DNA from: Phaeosaccion multiseriatum
Lineage: Eukaryota > Ochrophyta, other classes
Length of the DNA: 64,000 nucleotides
Assembly: GCA_965112735.1 (NCBI GenBank)
Contig: OZ218961.1
Location: forward strand, 2,046,001 to 2,110,000
Direction: 5' to 3'
The notes beneath the pieces are model-generated. The model had not been told where the DNA came from. It made no database searches and saw only the letters and a program-made list of their open reading frames with translations. Shown here in pieces: positions 1 through 12,150 of this stretch. Position 1 is the first letter of the stretch. Each line of letters opens with the position of its first letter. Both the position numbers and the translations under genes were made by a program.

Positions 1-103
1 GACGCATGCAGGCAGATGCATATACGCACGCACACCGCACACGCAAATACCATGCAAACACACATAGACATACACATACACACATAGGCACATACACACA
101 CGC

Positions 104-134
<31 letters not shown>

Positions 135-260
135 ACGGAAAGATGGGACATGAGTTTGTGGGGATTTGGGGGGACAGCTACGTGACTGACTGACTGACTG
201 ACTGATTTACTCAGTTGAAGAGGAAGTCACTCAGTCACTGACTCAGTCACCCGGCTGCTG
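1..260. repeat. CA-rich microsatellite and ACTG-type tetranucleotide repeat
   Basis: Bases 1-135 are CA/CACG-rich, with a clean CA run near 104-134. Bases 182-250 are made of TGAC/CAGT tetranucleotides, the same word as in the long CAGT arrays near 34.3, 55.7 and 60.2 kb. It probably lies in the next ProRS intron. No exon was found here. Confidence 0.8.
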
Positions 261-518
261 CACACGTGTGCGTATCTAAGCCCCCCCCCCCCTCAACAGA
301 AGATGTGCAAACTCCCCACAGAAAGACATGTCAACTCAGATCTTTCCCAAGAAGACATCTTAATAACCCCCCACAGAAGGAACACATGTTCGCCCCCCCA
401 AAGAAAAGGGAAGACGTTCTTTTCGTGTACACTAACTACCCTACTGACCCTGACCCTGACGGGAAGAGTCCACAGTTTCATTCTGGATTTTCTACATTGT
501 ACATGCCCAGATGCTCAC

Positions 519-3334
519 CTTCTGCTCCCAGTGATTGTACTTGAAGCCGGCGGTGTAGTTCGTTCGATCGTCCTCCTTCACACGCACCCCGGCCGCCTTG
601 AGCACGTCGTGCACATTCTTGCTGTACGGGCTGATCATCTCCGGAGGACACTTCTTGCTGATGATGGGAATCACCACCGCTTGTAGAGGGGAGACGCGAG
701 GAGGCAGCACCAAACCGCGATTGTCCCCGTGCACCATTACGCACACACCAATGCTGCGGGTGGTGATACCCCAGCTCGTCTGAATCGGTCGGGCGGCCTT
801 GCCGTCCTTGCCCTCGTAGGAGATGTTGAACATATCCCCAAAGCCTGTGCCCAGGTTGTGGCTCGTTGCCCCCTGAATTGCCCGGCCACTCCCAGTGATG
901 TACGCCTCGACGGTGGTCGTCATGACGCCGCCTGCGAACTTCTCCCCCTCCGTCTTGTACCCAGGAATCACGGGCACAGCAAGCAACTCCTCGTACACCC
1001 TCCGATAGAGCTCCAGCGCGGCCATGACCATCTCCTGCGCTTCCTCCTCCGTCTCGTGGGCCGTGTGCCCCTCTTGCCACAGGAATTCTCGACTACGCAA
1101 GAATGGAGTGGGGTCCTTAAACTCCCACCTGACCACATTGCTCCACTGATTGAGTTTGAGGGGCAGGTCCCGGTGACTCTGGATCCACTTGGCAAAGCAC
1201 GGGTACATGATGGTCTCGCTGGTCGGTCGCACAGCAATCGGCTCAGCGAGGTCCTCCTCCCCCGACCTTGTCACCCATGCTACTTCAGGAGCGAAGCCCT
1301 CGACGTGGTTCTCCTCTGCCTCGAGAGCCTTCTTGCTCACAAAGAGTGGGAAGTATGAGTTGGACACATCGTGGTCCTCCTTGATGCGCGTGTCGAACCA
1401 CCTTTGAATGTGCTCCCACACCTGTTGGTGATACATACAGGGAGGGAGGGAGGGATTGAGGGAGTGAGGGAGTGAGGAAGCGAGCGAACCTCCTCCATTC
1501 CTTCCTTCCTTCCTTCCTTCCTTCCTTCCTTCGTGCATGCGCTCCCCCACCTGAAAGGCCCACGGGCGCAGGATGTAGCAGCCCGAGATGTCGCTATAGT
1601 CGATCATCTCACTGTATGTGATGACCTGTTACAAGTTTCATGACGGACAGATGGGGTTTATGGCGGTTACACTACATGACGGACAGATGGGGTTGTATGG
1701 CGGTTACATTACATGACGGACAGATGCCGTTGTATAACGGTGACAGGTCCAGGTCAGGTGGGGCTGTGGGGACGGGCACTAGTAACAAACGTTACGTACA
1801 TACATACATACATGCATACATACATACATACATACATACATACATACATACATACGTACATACATACACACATACGTGCATACAATAGCTCCTTGGTTGG
1901 TATCGTGCTGGATACTGCTCTAACAAACTGAAACCGCATACCAAACCGAAACTGCACCCTCCAACCACTGACCTGTGTGTACCAGCCCGGGAAGTCCTCC
2001 ACCTTGTCCTTATCAATGGCGAGTTGCGTCTCCTTCTTTAATTCCTTGGTGCTGTCTGCCGCCCGAGCAGGCTTCTTGTCCTCCATCTTCTTCTTGTCCT
2101 TCGGCTGCTTGCCCTTCGCCTTCTGAGGAGCCTTACCTCCTCCTCCCCCTCCTCCTGCTGCTGCTGCCTTGCCTGCCTTGGCGTTGGCAGCAGCGGCCAT
2201 GCCTTGCTCAGTGGCCTGAGTGAACTCGAGAACCCTGGGCTCGTGCTCGCACGCCTTCGCGTACTTGAGCAGATCTGCAGCAGTGATGGCAGTGGTCATG
2301 TCGTTCCGAAGAGGGTGCGAGTTGACCAGTGCGGTGTCTACCCCTCCTCCTTCGCCCCCTAGCAGAGACTTGTCGAGGACAAGGGTGCACTTCCCCTCCG
2401 TATCATTCAGCACCGCGAGCGGCCCTACGCTGCCTTGCTTGACGCCGAGCACATCGGTCAATATGGACTCGTCTGCGAAGCGCAAATTGGCCCCTGCCAG
2501 GCCTAACTGCCTGCCCAGCGCTTTGGTGTCTGTCTTCGAGTCGTGCGCGGCGGTGAGCAGGAAGAGTCCGTGCTTCTTGTCTCTGAGGAAGAGGTTCTTC
2601 GTCTTCTTGCCCGGGAGATGCCCTATTTCCTCCATCTGAGCCTGCACGGTCATACACACCTCATGCCTGTGGGTGGTGCTGGGGATGCCCAATTCGTTGA
2701 GCTTGGCAATGACGGCATTGTCGGGCAGGCTCTCCACCACCTCCAGCACCTTGACCACCTTGGTCTGCTTGGCGAACTGGAAGCTGCACGTCTTGAACCA
2801 GCGACTGAGACTAGCGTGCTGCTGCTGCTTTTCTACCTCCGCGGCGAGGCATGTCGACGCGGAAATAGCGCCCCACACGGCAATGTCCGCGATGGAGACC
2901 CTCTGGCCAGCCAGGTACGTCTCCGTCGTCAGAGCGCTCTCCAGGGCCTTGAGCGCCGTCTGCACTGTCTCAGAGGAAGGGTCGCAGTCCCCGTTGATTT
3001 TGCCCAGGTCCTTCTCCGCAAAGGCGAGCCACTGATCCACGCGCTCCATCGCACACCCATCCACCCCCTTCAGAGCGGGGGGAAGGGAAATGACGGCCTT
3101 CAGCACCGCCGCCCCGCCCTTGGCCACCTCCTTGTCGCCGTCCTTCAAGATGACGCATGCCTCGGCAGGGTCAATCTTCTTCCCCACTGCTGCTGCTGCT
3201 GTTGCTCCCATGGCGTAGGCTGCGGCCACCAGAACGGGGCGCACGGCCGCTTCAGCGCCAACCAGCAAGAGACCGCCCGCAGCTTCCTTTGCTCCCTCGG
3301 AAGGGGGAGCGCAGGAACCTCCATCTGTTGCCAT
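519..3334 (-). CDS. Prolyl-tRNA synthetase with GST-C and YbaK/ProX editing domains (3' end outside window)
   Basis: Cytosolic-type ProRS, which charges tRNA-Pro with proline. The exons are 3334-1973, 1625-1551 and 1421-519. Phases are all 0 and splice sites are GT-AG, and the junctions rebuild the conserved stretch [14 protein letters not shown] followed by [10 protein letters not shown] and VWEHIQRWF. Residues about 90-190 look like a GST C-terminal domain ([16 protein letters not shown]). Residues about 205-365 match the YbaK/ProX trans-editing domain ([33 protein letters not shown]). A Lys/Ala-rich linker follows. The class II core shows RPTSET, motif 2 ([18 protein letters not shown]) and motif 3 (GLVLPPRV). 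The third exon ends at KYNHWEQK with a good donor, and the remaining roughly 130 C-terminal residues must lie left of base 1. The start is the first ATG (3334, aacATGg); an upstream coding exon cannot be excluded. Fusion of ProX to ProRS is known in other protists such as apicomplexans. Confidence 0.93.
1422..1437 (-). repeat. Dispersed TATCACCAAC word forming an intron 3' end
   Basis: On the gene strand the intron ends TGTATCACCAACAG immediately before the exon encoding VWEHIQRWF. This is the reverse complement of the GTTGGTGATACA word found throughout the window. The same arrangement occurs at 7111-7121 (TGTATGACCAACAG) and at 62633-62652 (TATATCACCAACTGCTATAG). Confidence 0.8.
1639..1745. 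repeat. 36/37-bp minisatellite, about 3 copies, in a ProRS intron
   Basis: Units begin with CATGACGGACAGATG at 1639, 1675 and 1712. The last unit is degenerate. The array fills part of the 347-bp intron between the first two visible ProRS exons, followed by a CATA/TACA run at about 1798-1885. Confidence 0.85.
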
Positions 3335-5412
3335 GTTCACCTGACCCAACCCCTGTCCGCTGTTCTTGCTGCTGCTGTTGCAAAGAGAAGAGGCAAATTC
3401 TCCCCACTCCTCACCTCCCAGCTGTGAGTTTACGTACGACCAACGCGTTAGGTCATTATTATCGCGATGATTCCACTCTTGATGCTCATCCCTTTACTAC
3501 TGCTCATCCTACCTCTTCTGCTACTGTTTATTCTCCTGTGGCTGATGTGAGGCTGTGGCTGCTTGGGGGAGGGCTTTGGGTCAAGTGTCCTTAAATTCCA
3601 ACAAGACACAGCTTCTTTCGCTGAAGACCCCTCGTATATCCCTGTAGCGGGGCTCCTGAAGTCCACTGGGGTCTCAGGACCGGGAGTAATGTTTCCAGCG
3701 TGAGGAGGGCAAGGGACAACTGAAGTAGCCTAGCCTACAAATGCGTTACAGATGGGAAACCACGCTCCTTGGAATCGGACGTCGCTGCATGGCATCACTC
3801 GCCATCAAGAGGTGATATCCCCCGTTGGACCTGGGAGCCAAGTGGTGGAGTGGTGTTGATGTACAGGCATGAGCATTGGGTAGAATGGCAGGTGGGGCTT
3901 CTTTTTGTGCTCACTTCCATCGGTGCCCATGGCTGCTCAGCGCAAGGATGGAAGGGAAGAGACAACAGGGACCAAAGAGATCACCGTTACGTGCACTCGG
4001 TGACAGGGGCATAGTCAAGGTGGGCCCAGGCTGAGACATTCGCTTCCCCTCAGTCCTGCCTACCACTGGGAGGAAAGAAGACCGACGCTGGGAAGAAAGA
4101 AGGCAGACATTGGGAAGAGAAGAAGGGGAGGAGAAAAAGTGTATTTCATCCCTTCCCCCGCGTGCTGTGAGGCAGCAACACTGTGTGTGTGAATGTGTGA
4201 GGAAGCCCTGACACCAGACCCCAGACCCGCACGAACGAACGAACGAGTCGAGTGAGAGGGAACTGAAGTTAAGGAAGACCCCCCCCCCCCCCCTGAGGGC
4301 CTCCTTGATGAAGTCCCCTGGTCCCCTGGGGAAGGTCCGCCCCCCCCTGGGCAACGAAGTGCGGCTTACGCCCCACTCTCACTCTGACTGCTCTTCTCGG
4401 GACGACGCCTCACTGGATGGATGACACTTGATGGATGGCTCCAGATCATGGCGGCCATCGCCCTGCTCGTCCCGACACCCGTCCTGCTGGCATGTTACCC
4501 TAAGTAAGTGGTATGCAACCTTATGCAAGGAAGCATCCCACCGGGGGAGTAAGGTGCCACATACGGTCCATGCCCGCCTGAGGCTGGCGACGATGCGGAT
4601 GCGTGCGTCTCACCAAATGCCGCGAGAGAAACTTCCCCTGCTCCTCTGTCGGCCCTGCTTGCACACGGGTGGGTGGGTGGGTGGGTGGGTGGGTGGGGCG
4701 AGAGAAGGAGAGGAGAGGAGAGGAGAGAGGCCGAGCAAGAAAAGGAGAGGAGAGGAGACGGGCAGAGTAAGGGGCGTGTGTTGAATCGCAGCAAACGGTC
4801 CCTCTCTCTCTATCTCTCTCTCTCTTCTCATCTCTCTTCCACCCTCTGTTCACTCTCTCCCCGTCTCTTATGCCACTCCATGGTGTATTTATTGGAGTTG
4901 AATAGAAGCACTCTCTTCTTGTTTGGGGTGTACGGAGGTGTGAACCATCTAGTGCCATCTAATCTTTGAGTACAAGCACAATTTAACAAGGAGATAAATC
5001 TCATCTGAGGCTCAGGCTCAGGCTCAGGCTCAGAGTCAGACTCAGACTCAGAGACAAAGAGTCAGGGGCAGGGTCAGGGTCATGGTCAAGAGCAGCATCA
5101 GGCTCAGCCCCGGGGCCTGCAATCTGAAACTGCTTGACGTTACGTGGCCCCGCGGGACTGAAACTGCTTGACTTACATGGCCCCACGTGGTGGACGTCAT
5201 CGGAGAAGTGGCGGTGTGAAGCGGAAGCTGGAGGGGGCGGGGGGGGGGGTATGTGGGAACGGAGCCACAGGGAAGCAAAAAGTAGGAAGGGGGCAATGAG
5301 AGAGTGAACGAAAACAGTATACACAAAAGGCAAAGCGGAAAGGACAGAATGAGAGTTGAGGATGGGTGTGCGAAGGGGGCCACCGCACACGATAAGAATC
5401 GCTCTGCAGCTG
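3335..5412. other. Intergenic region upstream of ProRS
   Basis: I see no convincing gene here. It should contain the ProRS promoter on its left side and the 3' UTR of the KCTD-like gene on its right side. It has a GGGT run (4668-4695), GGAGA repeats (4700-4760), a CT run (4801-4835) and a CTCAGG/CTCAGA hexamer run (5008-5060). The open frames are short, differ in every frame and have no recognisable motifs. Confidence 0.6.
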
Positions 5413-8400
5413 TCACACCAGGAGCCAGCCCCCTCTCAAAAACCTGAGGTTGATTCCCAATGATAGGGGGGCAAGCATCACACAGAAGGGCGGCGGTGTT
5501 GTGGGGATCTCATCCCCCAGTTCCGCCTGCCTTCCCCCCCCCCCCCCTTACTCCCTCTCTTTCCCCTTTTTTTATCTCTCTCTAGTAACCTCTCCCTCAC
5601 CATCCCCTCTCTCCCACTCTCTCCATCTCTTCTATCCTTATCTACCTCCTACCCTCTCTCCCACTCTCTCCATCTCTTCTACCTCTATCTACCTCCTACC
5701 CTCTCTCCCACTCTCTCCATCTCTTCTACCTCTATCTACCTCCTACCCTCTCTCCCACTCTCTCCATCTCTTCTACCTCTACCTCCTACCCTCTCTAGTC
5801 ACTCTCTCCATCTCTTCTACCTCTACCTCCTACCCTCTCTCCCACTCTCTCCATCTCTTCTACCTTTCTCTACCTCCTACCCTCTCTAGTCACTCTCTCC
5901 ATCTCTTCTACCTCTACCTCCTACCCTCTCTAGTCACTGTCCATCTCTTCTACCTCTATCTACCTCCTACCCTCTCTCCCACTCTCTCCATCTCTTCTAC
6001 CTCTATCTACCTCCTACCCTCTCTAGTCACTCTCTCCATCTCTTCTACCTCTATCTACCTCCTACCCTCTCTAGTCACTCTCTCCATCTCTTCTACCTCT
6101 ATCTACCTCCTACCCTCTCTAGTCACTCTCTCCATCTCTTCTACCTCTATCTACCTCCTACCCTCTCTAGTCACTCTCTCCATCTCTTCTATCCTTATCT
6201 ACCTCCTACCCTCTCTAGTCACTCTCTCCATCTCTTCTACCTCTATCTACCTCCTACCCTCTCTAGTCACTCTCTCCATCTCTTCTACCTCTATCTACCT
6301 CCTACCCTCTCTAGTCACTCTCTCCATCTCTTCTATCCTTATCTACCTCCTACCCCTCTCTAGTCTCCCTGCGTGCGTGCGTGCCAGCAGGACGCAAGCT
6401 CGTTTGTGTGCGTGCGTGCGTGCACGCCCTCTCACCTCCGTTTGGTCAGCCTCCTCCTCAACCTTCTCCCTCTCCTTGTTGCCCTCCTCCGGCGTCATGT
6501 ACTTGACACCGTTATACTCCGCGCCGGTCCACCAATCCGTTCCGTCCTCCTTCCCTTCCTTCTTCTCCTTCGCTTCCTTGGCCTCTTTCGCTTCCTTGGC
6601 CTTGGCTTTTGCATCGCTGTCTCCTGGCTTGGCCTCCCACCAATTCTGTTGTTTCGTCGTGTACCACCACCACCCGCACCACCCCAGTGCCATCCATTGC
6701 CGTCGCCAACAGGCGGCAGGATGGGCGCGTTGCACAATAAGAGAGGAGGGGAGGCATGTTACAAAGCGTCAGCTCAGCAGCAGTAGCAGTCGGTGATACA
6801 GCCCCCCTTCCATGGACGACAGGGTACTCACTACGCGTCACCCCTCGACAAGAGTCACGCGCACAGACAAATTGGTAATGCCCCCCCCCCCTGTAGATGG
6901 ACACGCACGCACACACACGCTCTCCCACGCCCACCTCTCACCCACCTTTCCGACACTGCCTGCCCACCAGTGCCTCTCTACCGGGTCCGCCCCCTCTCCC
7001 CCTCCCTCCCCGTCGTAGCCTTCACAGTCCCCTCTGTGCAGGTGCAGCTGTGTCTCCTCGATGGCGCTCCGAAGGGCATCACAGCGCCAGTAATAGGCCT
7101 CTTTGTACAGCTGTTGGTCATACACGCACGCACACGACCCGCAGAGCCAGGCGCAGGAGAGAGAGGAGGAGCCGGGCAGGGTGAGGGAGACAAGAAACAC
7201 AGAAACAGCCAGTCAATCAGTCAATCGGTCAGTCAATCAGTCAGTCGGTCAGTCAGTCAGTCAGTCGGTTGGTCAGGCACCCCCTGCAGCAGAGGCTAGA
7301 GAGCAGAGAGCCGAGGGGCATGAAACCCCCTTTAGATCAATCCCCCCCTTCCTTCCCATATATGACCCTTCCCCTCCCCATTGACTTACTATACCCACCT
7401 ACCCATCGACTTGCTACACCCACCCACCCACCCACCTGAGTAAGCAGTGCCCGGTCCCCGGTGGGCAGCACCCCATCCCGCAGGAACTTGAGCAGCTGTC
7501 TGAAGACCCACCAGTCCCGGTCCACAAACACCACCCCCTCGGAGGATGGCAGTGGACAGTCATCGTCACAGAGCGCCGCCAGTAAGGAGTGCTTCTCACG
7601 TCGCAGGATGTGCTCGGAGGCCTTAGAGAGGGAGGAGAGGGAGGGAGGGAGGGAGGGAGGGAGGGAGTTGAGCGGTGACTCGTCGATGTGGAGCACAAGG
7701 CGCCCCCCCGCCCCCCTTCTCTCTCTTTTTCTCTCTTTCTCTCTCTCTTTCTCTCTCTTCTCTCTTCTCTCTCTCTCTTTCTCTCTCTTCTCTCTCTCTT
7801 TCTCTCTCTTCTCTCTTCTGTCTCTCTCCTTCTCTCTCTTCTCTCTTCTCTCTCTCTTCTCTCTCTCTCTTCTCTCTTCTCTCTCTCTCTTTCTCTCTCT
7901 CTATTTCTCTCTTCTCTCTCTCCCTCGGTCTCTCCTCTCCCTCGGTCTCTCTCACTCCCTCCCTATATATCTCTCTCCCTTCTTCCCTCGCTCCCTCCCT
8001 CCCTATCCCTCACCTCGAACATCTGCCCCCCCACATTGAGTCTCACTCGCTTGGCGTCAGGGTCCGGTAGCAAGTGCCTGGGTAGCCAGTCCTCTTTATC
8101 GAGCTCCTCGAGTTCGGCAGTGTCGAGCCGCAGGGCCTCTTCCTCAAGCCTGGCCCTTCGCCGCTCCTCACGTAGGAAGGCTCTTTGCCGAGAGAGCTAC
8201 GCACACGCACACGCACACGCACACGCACACGCACACGCACACGCACACGCACACGCAACACGCACACGCACGTGCACACGCACACATACACGCACAGGAA
8301 AGTCGGTGGGTAGGTATAGGGTATAGGGTGTGGGGTTTGGGGGGTATGGGGTGTGGGGCATGGGGTATGGGGTATGGAGTATATGGTTTGGGGTATGGGG

Positions 8401-9146
8401 TGTGGGGTATGGGGTATAGGGTATGGGGTATGGAGTACATGGTATGGGGTATGGGGTATACGGTATGGGGTATGGGGTATGGAGTATAGTGTATGGGGTG
8501 TGGGGTAGTAGGGTATAGGGTAGTGGTTGTGGGGTTGCGAGTTGGGGACGGGGGAGGGAGGAGGAAGAGGAGGAGGAGGAGGAGGAGGAGGAGGAGGAGG
8601 AGGAGGAGGAGGGAGTGTAGGAGGGGTGCGAAGGGGTGAAAGGAAGCGTATGTATGGGCAAGAGGAGGAGAAGGCGACAGGACAACAACAACAACAACAA
8701 CAACAGCAACAACAACAACAACGACGACGCAAAGAAGGGGCAACAGAGCTTACCATCGTATTCTATGTTTGCAACACGTGGGAGGTGTGACGCCAAACCA
8801 TGTCCAGTACCCTAAGCTGCCCATATCGTATAAATCTCCCCCCCCCCCCCCTATAGCCTCTCCCCAAGTACATATCCTATACCCTATACCCTCTGCCCTC
8901 TCTGCCTATACCCCATACCCCATTCTCTATCCCCGTACCTACCAACAGTATGAACACATGTACCCGTAACCGATACCCCATACCCCCCTTACCTTGGTAG
9001 CCTCTGTGCGCAGCTCCTTTGCCCGCAAACCGAGGACCGTGTTCTCCAGGCTCAGCCGAGAGCGAATGCCATCTGTGATTCCGTCCACGGCACGCGCCCA
9101 CGGGCCCGACCCCACGTCCATCATCATCTGCTGCTGCATCACTAAC

Positions 9147-9179
<33 letters not shown>

Positions 9180-9184
9180 TTTGT
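5413..9184 (-). CDS. KCTD-like BTB/T1 (potassium channel tetramerisation) domain protein, 5' end unresolved
   Basis: Probably an oligomeric adaptor; BTB/T1 proteins often recruit cullin-3. Supported exons are 9184-8993, 8196-8014, 7621-7436, 7110-6946, 6645-6436 and 5526-5413, all phase 0 with GT-AG ends. The first carries a Gln run and then RLVMQQQMMMD. The second is a charged helix ending at the start of the T1 fold, KRVRLNVGGQMFE. The third completes it (ASEHILRREKHSLLAALC, VVFVDRDWWVFRQLLKFLRDG). The fourth begins LYKEAYYWRCDALRSAIEE, the usual end of the fold. The fifth is Lys/Ala/Glu-rich with NWWEAKPGD and DWWTGAEYNG. The last exon (AELGDEIPTTPPPF, stop at 5413-5415) is less certain because its intron is polypurine. 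The true start lies upstream of 9184 or is the internal ATG in the first exon. The BTB identity is secure; the function is inferred. Confidence 0.82.
5606..6363. repeat. 48-bp CT-rich minisatellite, about 15 units
   Basis: The unit begins CTAGTCACTCTCTCCATCTC or a variant with CTCCCACTCTC. Successive CTAGTCAC starts at 6023 and 6071 give a 48-bp period. It keeps a plus-strand frame open for hundreds of bases, but this is an artefact of a period divisible by three. It lies in the last proposed intron of the minus-strand KCTD-like gene. Confidence 0.9.
7690..8010. repeat. CT-rich intronic tract
   Basis: An almost pure TCTC/TTCTC tract fills the intron between the two T1-domain exons of the KCTD-like gene. 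On the gene strand it is polypurine (GAGAGA). Confidence 0.85.
8199..8535. repeat. CACACG repeat followed by a GGTATGGG minisatellite
   Basis: Bases 8199-8290 are CACACG hexamers. Bases 8300-8535 are degenerate GGGTATGGGGTATAGGGTAT units of 7-8 bp. Related CCCATACCC text recurs on the other strand at about 8876-8990. Both lie in one intron of the KCTD-like gene, together with a GGA run (8556-8612). Confidence 0.85.
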
Positions 9185-10418
9185 CTCTCGAGGCAGAGAG
9201 GGGAGGGGTAGTCACTACTACGGGGAGAAGGAGGTGGAAGAGGAAGGGGGGGGAGATGGAGAGAGACGCCGCAGGACAGAGCAGAGACGCGGGAGACGCG
9301 GGGGAAGATGGGAGAGGGGAGAGGGGAGAGACGCGAGGGGAGCGAGGCGAGAGAAGAGAGGAGAGGAGGGCAGCATGAGTGGTTGATGGTGATGCTAGCG
9401 CGTGCGTGTGTACGTACGTCTGCGCGGGTGGTCGCTACTGGGGAAGTACGAAGGGTGTCTGCCCTATCCTGTGGCCTTTTTGCCAGCGCAAAAGAGGGAG
9501 TGAATCAGTGAAGATCAGGGTGTCCGTACCACTCACCGGAAGTAGACGCCCCCTTTCCCCCAGCTACTTTGAGGGCTCAGTACACTTGCGTGGGTCGATG
9601 AGTTAGCCTTTATGCAGACACATTGTCTGGCAAGAGGTATATATCATCGGGACAGAGAGGAAGGAGAGGGAGAGACAGAGAGAGAGATAAAGCGGGAGAA
9701 AGAAAGATGTGAACAGAGGGAGATAAGAGAGATGAGACAGAAGGAAGAAGACAGACTAGACAGGAGGGACAGATAGAGAGAGAGAAGAGAGAGAGGGGGC
9801 GAGAGGGAGAGAGGACGGGGAAAGGACGGACGTGGCCGGGGAAGTGGCAGACCCTTCAGCGGAGCAGTCTCAGCCAGGAGGGAGTGGGGTAGGAAGAGCT
9901 CTTTTCGCCTGAGAACTGTATCGTCTTGTGTCGCCTTTTTCCCTCCCTCTGTCCCTCTCTCGGGCGGTCCCTCCCCCTCCACGCCCAACCCCGTCTCTCT
10001 CTCTCCGTCAACCCGCGAGGAGCAGTACGTAGCGAAGGTCCGGTTATCAGCTGACAGCTTCTCACCCCCTCTATCCCGGTGGGTAAAGTGAGAGCACTAC
10101 TTCACACGACATCGTCCTCATCCTTTTCGCGCTCACCTGTGTGCTTCTTGTGGTTTTGACGTGTTTCGTTTCCTCTCTGCTACTGTCTCAACTGAAATAC
10201 CGCAACTCAGAAGGTGAAGTTCACCCTCTTCTTCAGGGCCCTCCTTCGCGCGGAGCAGCACGATCGCAAAGGGACTGAAAAAAACACTGGGCGATTGGGC
10301 CCAACAGCCCACAGGTGGGAGAACATCCAGACGCGGAGTCCTGCCGAAACGTCGAAATTGCTCACCATCATGTTCTCACCTGCAAGTGTGCATTGGATAT
10401 CTGCATTGCTTAGGGACC
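9185..10418. other. Divergent upstream region between the KCTD-like and MORN genes
   Basis: It contains GAGAGAC-rich sequence (9190-9370 and 9650-9830). A minus-strand open stretch at about 9850-9988 could be a 5' exon of the KCTD-like gene, but there is no homology support. The promoters of both genes must lie here. No TATA box was recognised with confidence. Confidence 0.4.
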
Positions 10419-11111
10419 ATGGAGGGCCACTACGAGGGAGATCTGGTGGACGGTGTTCGCGAAGGCAAGGGTTCCATCGTATGGGCAAACGGGGACCGCT
10501 ACGTGGGTGAATTCCACAACGGACTGCGCAGTGGGAATGGCGAGTTCACACACCACAAGACCGGGGTTGTGTATAAAGGGACTTGGAGGTTGAGCAAGCG
10601 GTGCGGCGAGGGGGAGCAGACCTGGCCTAATGGAGACCACTACACAGGGGGCTGGAAGGACGACGTGTTTCACGGACAAGGTACGCTGTTCCGCCGCAGT
10701 GGGCGCTACGTTGGGGGCTTCGTGGACGGGCTGCGCGAGGGCAGGGGTACGCTCTCGCTCAGCCACGGGGGGCAGTACGAGGGGCAGTGGCTCAAGGGAG
10801 AGATGCAGGGGGTGGGTAAGTACACCTGGCCCGACTTGGCTTGCTACGACGGGGAGTGGGAGAAGGGACTGAAGGAGGGGGAGGGCAATTTGCAGCTGCC
10901 CTCGGGGGAGAGGTACTCGGGGGAGTGGAAGACCGGACTGAAGGAGGGAGAGGGCGTGTGGCGCTACAACAACGGACGTCAGCGGCCAGGGGTGTGGAAG
11001 AAGGGCAAGCTTGTGCACTGGACGGGGAACGAGGTGTTTGGCAACGCCATTGCCAGCAAGAAGAGCAAACACAAGGCCGGTGGTACTTCCAGCCCCAAGA
11101 GACGAAGCTGA
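10419..11111 (+). CDS. MORN-repeat protein, 230 aa, single exon
   Basis: The protein is almost entirely MORN repeats of about 23 residues, around eight in all, for example YEGDLVDGVREGKG, YVGEFHNGLRSGNGEF, YKGTWRLSKRCGEGEQTW and YSGEWKTGLKEGEG. MORN repeats form an elongated beta-hairpin scaffold that binds proteins or phospholipids; in algae and protists they occur in flagellar, cortical and PIP-kinase-related proteins. There is no kinase or other domain, so this is a stand-alone scaffold. The start at 10419 was chosen for its context (gggaccATGG) and because the repeats begin directly after it. The frame stays open upstream only to a GTG. The C-terminal tail is basic (KKSKHKAGG, PKRRS). The target and localisation are unknown. 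Confidence 0.9.
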   Translation: MEGHYEGDLVDGVREGKGSIVWANGDRYVGEFHNGLRSGNGEFTHHKTGVVYKGTWRLSKRCGEGEQTWPNGDHYTGGWKDDVFHGQGTLFRRSGRYVGGFVDGLREGRGTLSLSHGGQYEGQWLKGEMQGVGKYTWPDLACYDGEWEKGLKEGEGNLQLPSGERYSGEWKTGLKEGEGVWRYNNGRQRPGVWKKGKLVHWTGNEVFGNAIASKKSKHKAGGTSSPKRRS

Positions 11112-11728
11112 GCCTCCTCCTGCTGCTGATGCTGCTACCCCTCCTACTTCTTCCTCTACTACCGCCGCTCTCACGAGGTGGTAGTGAAAGGGAGATCTGT
11201 GGTCATGAGGGCAGTGTGCGCCCTTGCTCCCCACGTAGCTACACATGCAAGGGAGGGATAGATGCGAGGGAGGTAAATGCAGCAGCTGCAGGCCGGCAGA
11301 AGTGTCCATCTATTGATGGCCCAGTAGGGGGGTCAGTCCTGAGGGGATCTCCTTAGGATATCTCGGCCGACAGCGCGAGCCTGTGAAAGCCATTGAGTGG
11401 GCTTGTGCGGCACGTGACGGCGAAGCCCAACATCCGAACAGCCCATGCATATCCAAGGACAGGGAGTGAAGCCCAATCCCACTCGCTCGGCTCTCCCTCC
11501 TCACATGAGTGAGCACCGCTGGACAGTGACATCGGACAGGAGGAGAAGGATGATAGCACCTCAGCGCCTCCGCACCCGCCCACTAGCTTACTGGCAGGCG
11601 ACCAGGCGACATGCTAACACGGGGTAGGGGGCGAGCGAAGAGAAAAGAGTCGCAACCACCTCTTGGGGTCGTTAATTGGGGAGGAGGAAAAAGAGGTGCT
11701 GTTACTCTGCTGCTGGCCATGTAGGCAT

Positions 11729-11835
11729 GTACTCGACCCCTGACGTGCAGTCGACCACATTCTCGATAGCAGCTACCACGCCGGCTGGCCCCGGCGATAG
11801 TAGATAGCAGATAGCACTTCAGGGGTCGAATGTAC
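11729..11835. mobile_element. MITE-like element with terminal inverted repeats
   Basis: The 107-bp element begins GTACTCGACCCCTGACGTGC and ends GCACTTCAGGGGTCGAATGTAC, a near-perfect inverted repeat. Inside is a second palindrome-like block around CGCCGGCTGGCCCCGGCG, with GATAGCAG-type words on both sides. A related sequence in the opposite orientation occurs twice at 44525-44697. It has no coding capacity. The small size and terminal inverted repeats fit a non-autonomous DNA transposon; target-site duplications are not obvious. Confidence 0.6.
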
Positions 11836-11925
11836 TGCAGCTGCTTCAAGACCGTGCATGCGTGCGCGTGCGTGTGTGTTGGGATGTTGGGGCGGGCCGG
11901 TCCTGTCAAGTGTTTGGGCAAATGT

Positions 11926-12150
<225 letters not shown>

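Noticed and set aside
5450-6796. Long plus-strand open frame of Ser/Leu/Thr/Tyr repeats
   Set aside because: It is the 48-bp minisatellite read in a frame that never meets a stop because the period is divisible by three. It overlaps well-supported minus-strand exons of the KCTD-like gene.
8043-8796. Minus-strand frames with CVCVCV and YPIPHTPYPIPHTP repeats
   Set aside because: These are translations of CACACG and GGTATGGG simple repeats in an intron of the KCTD-like gene.
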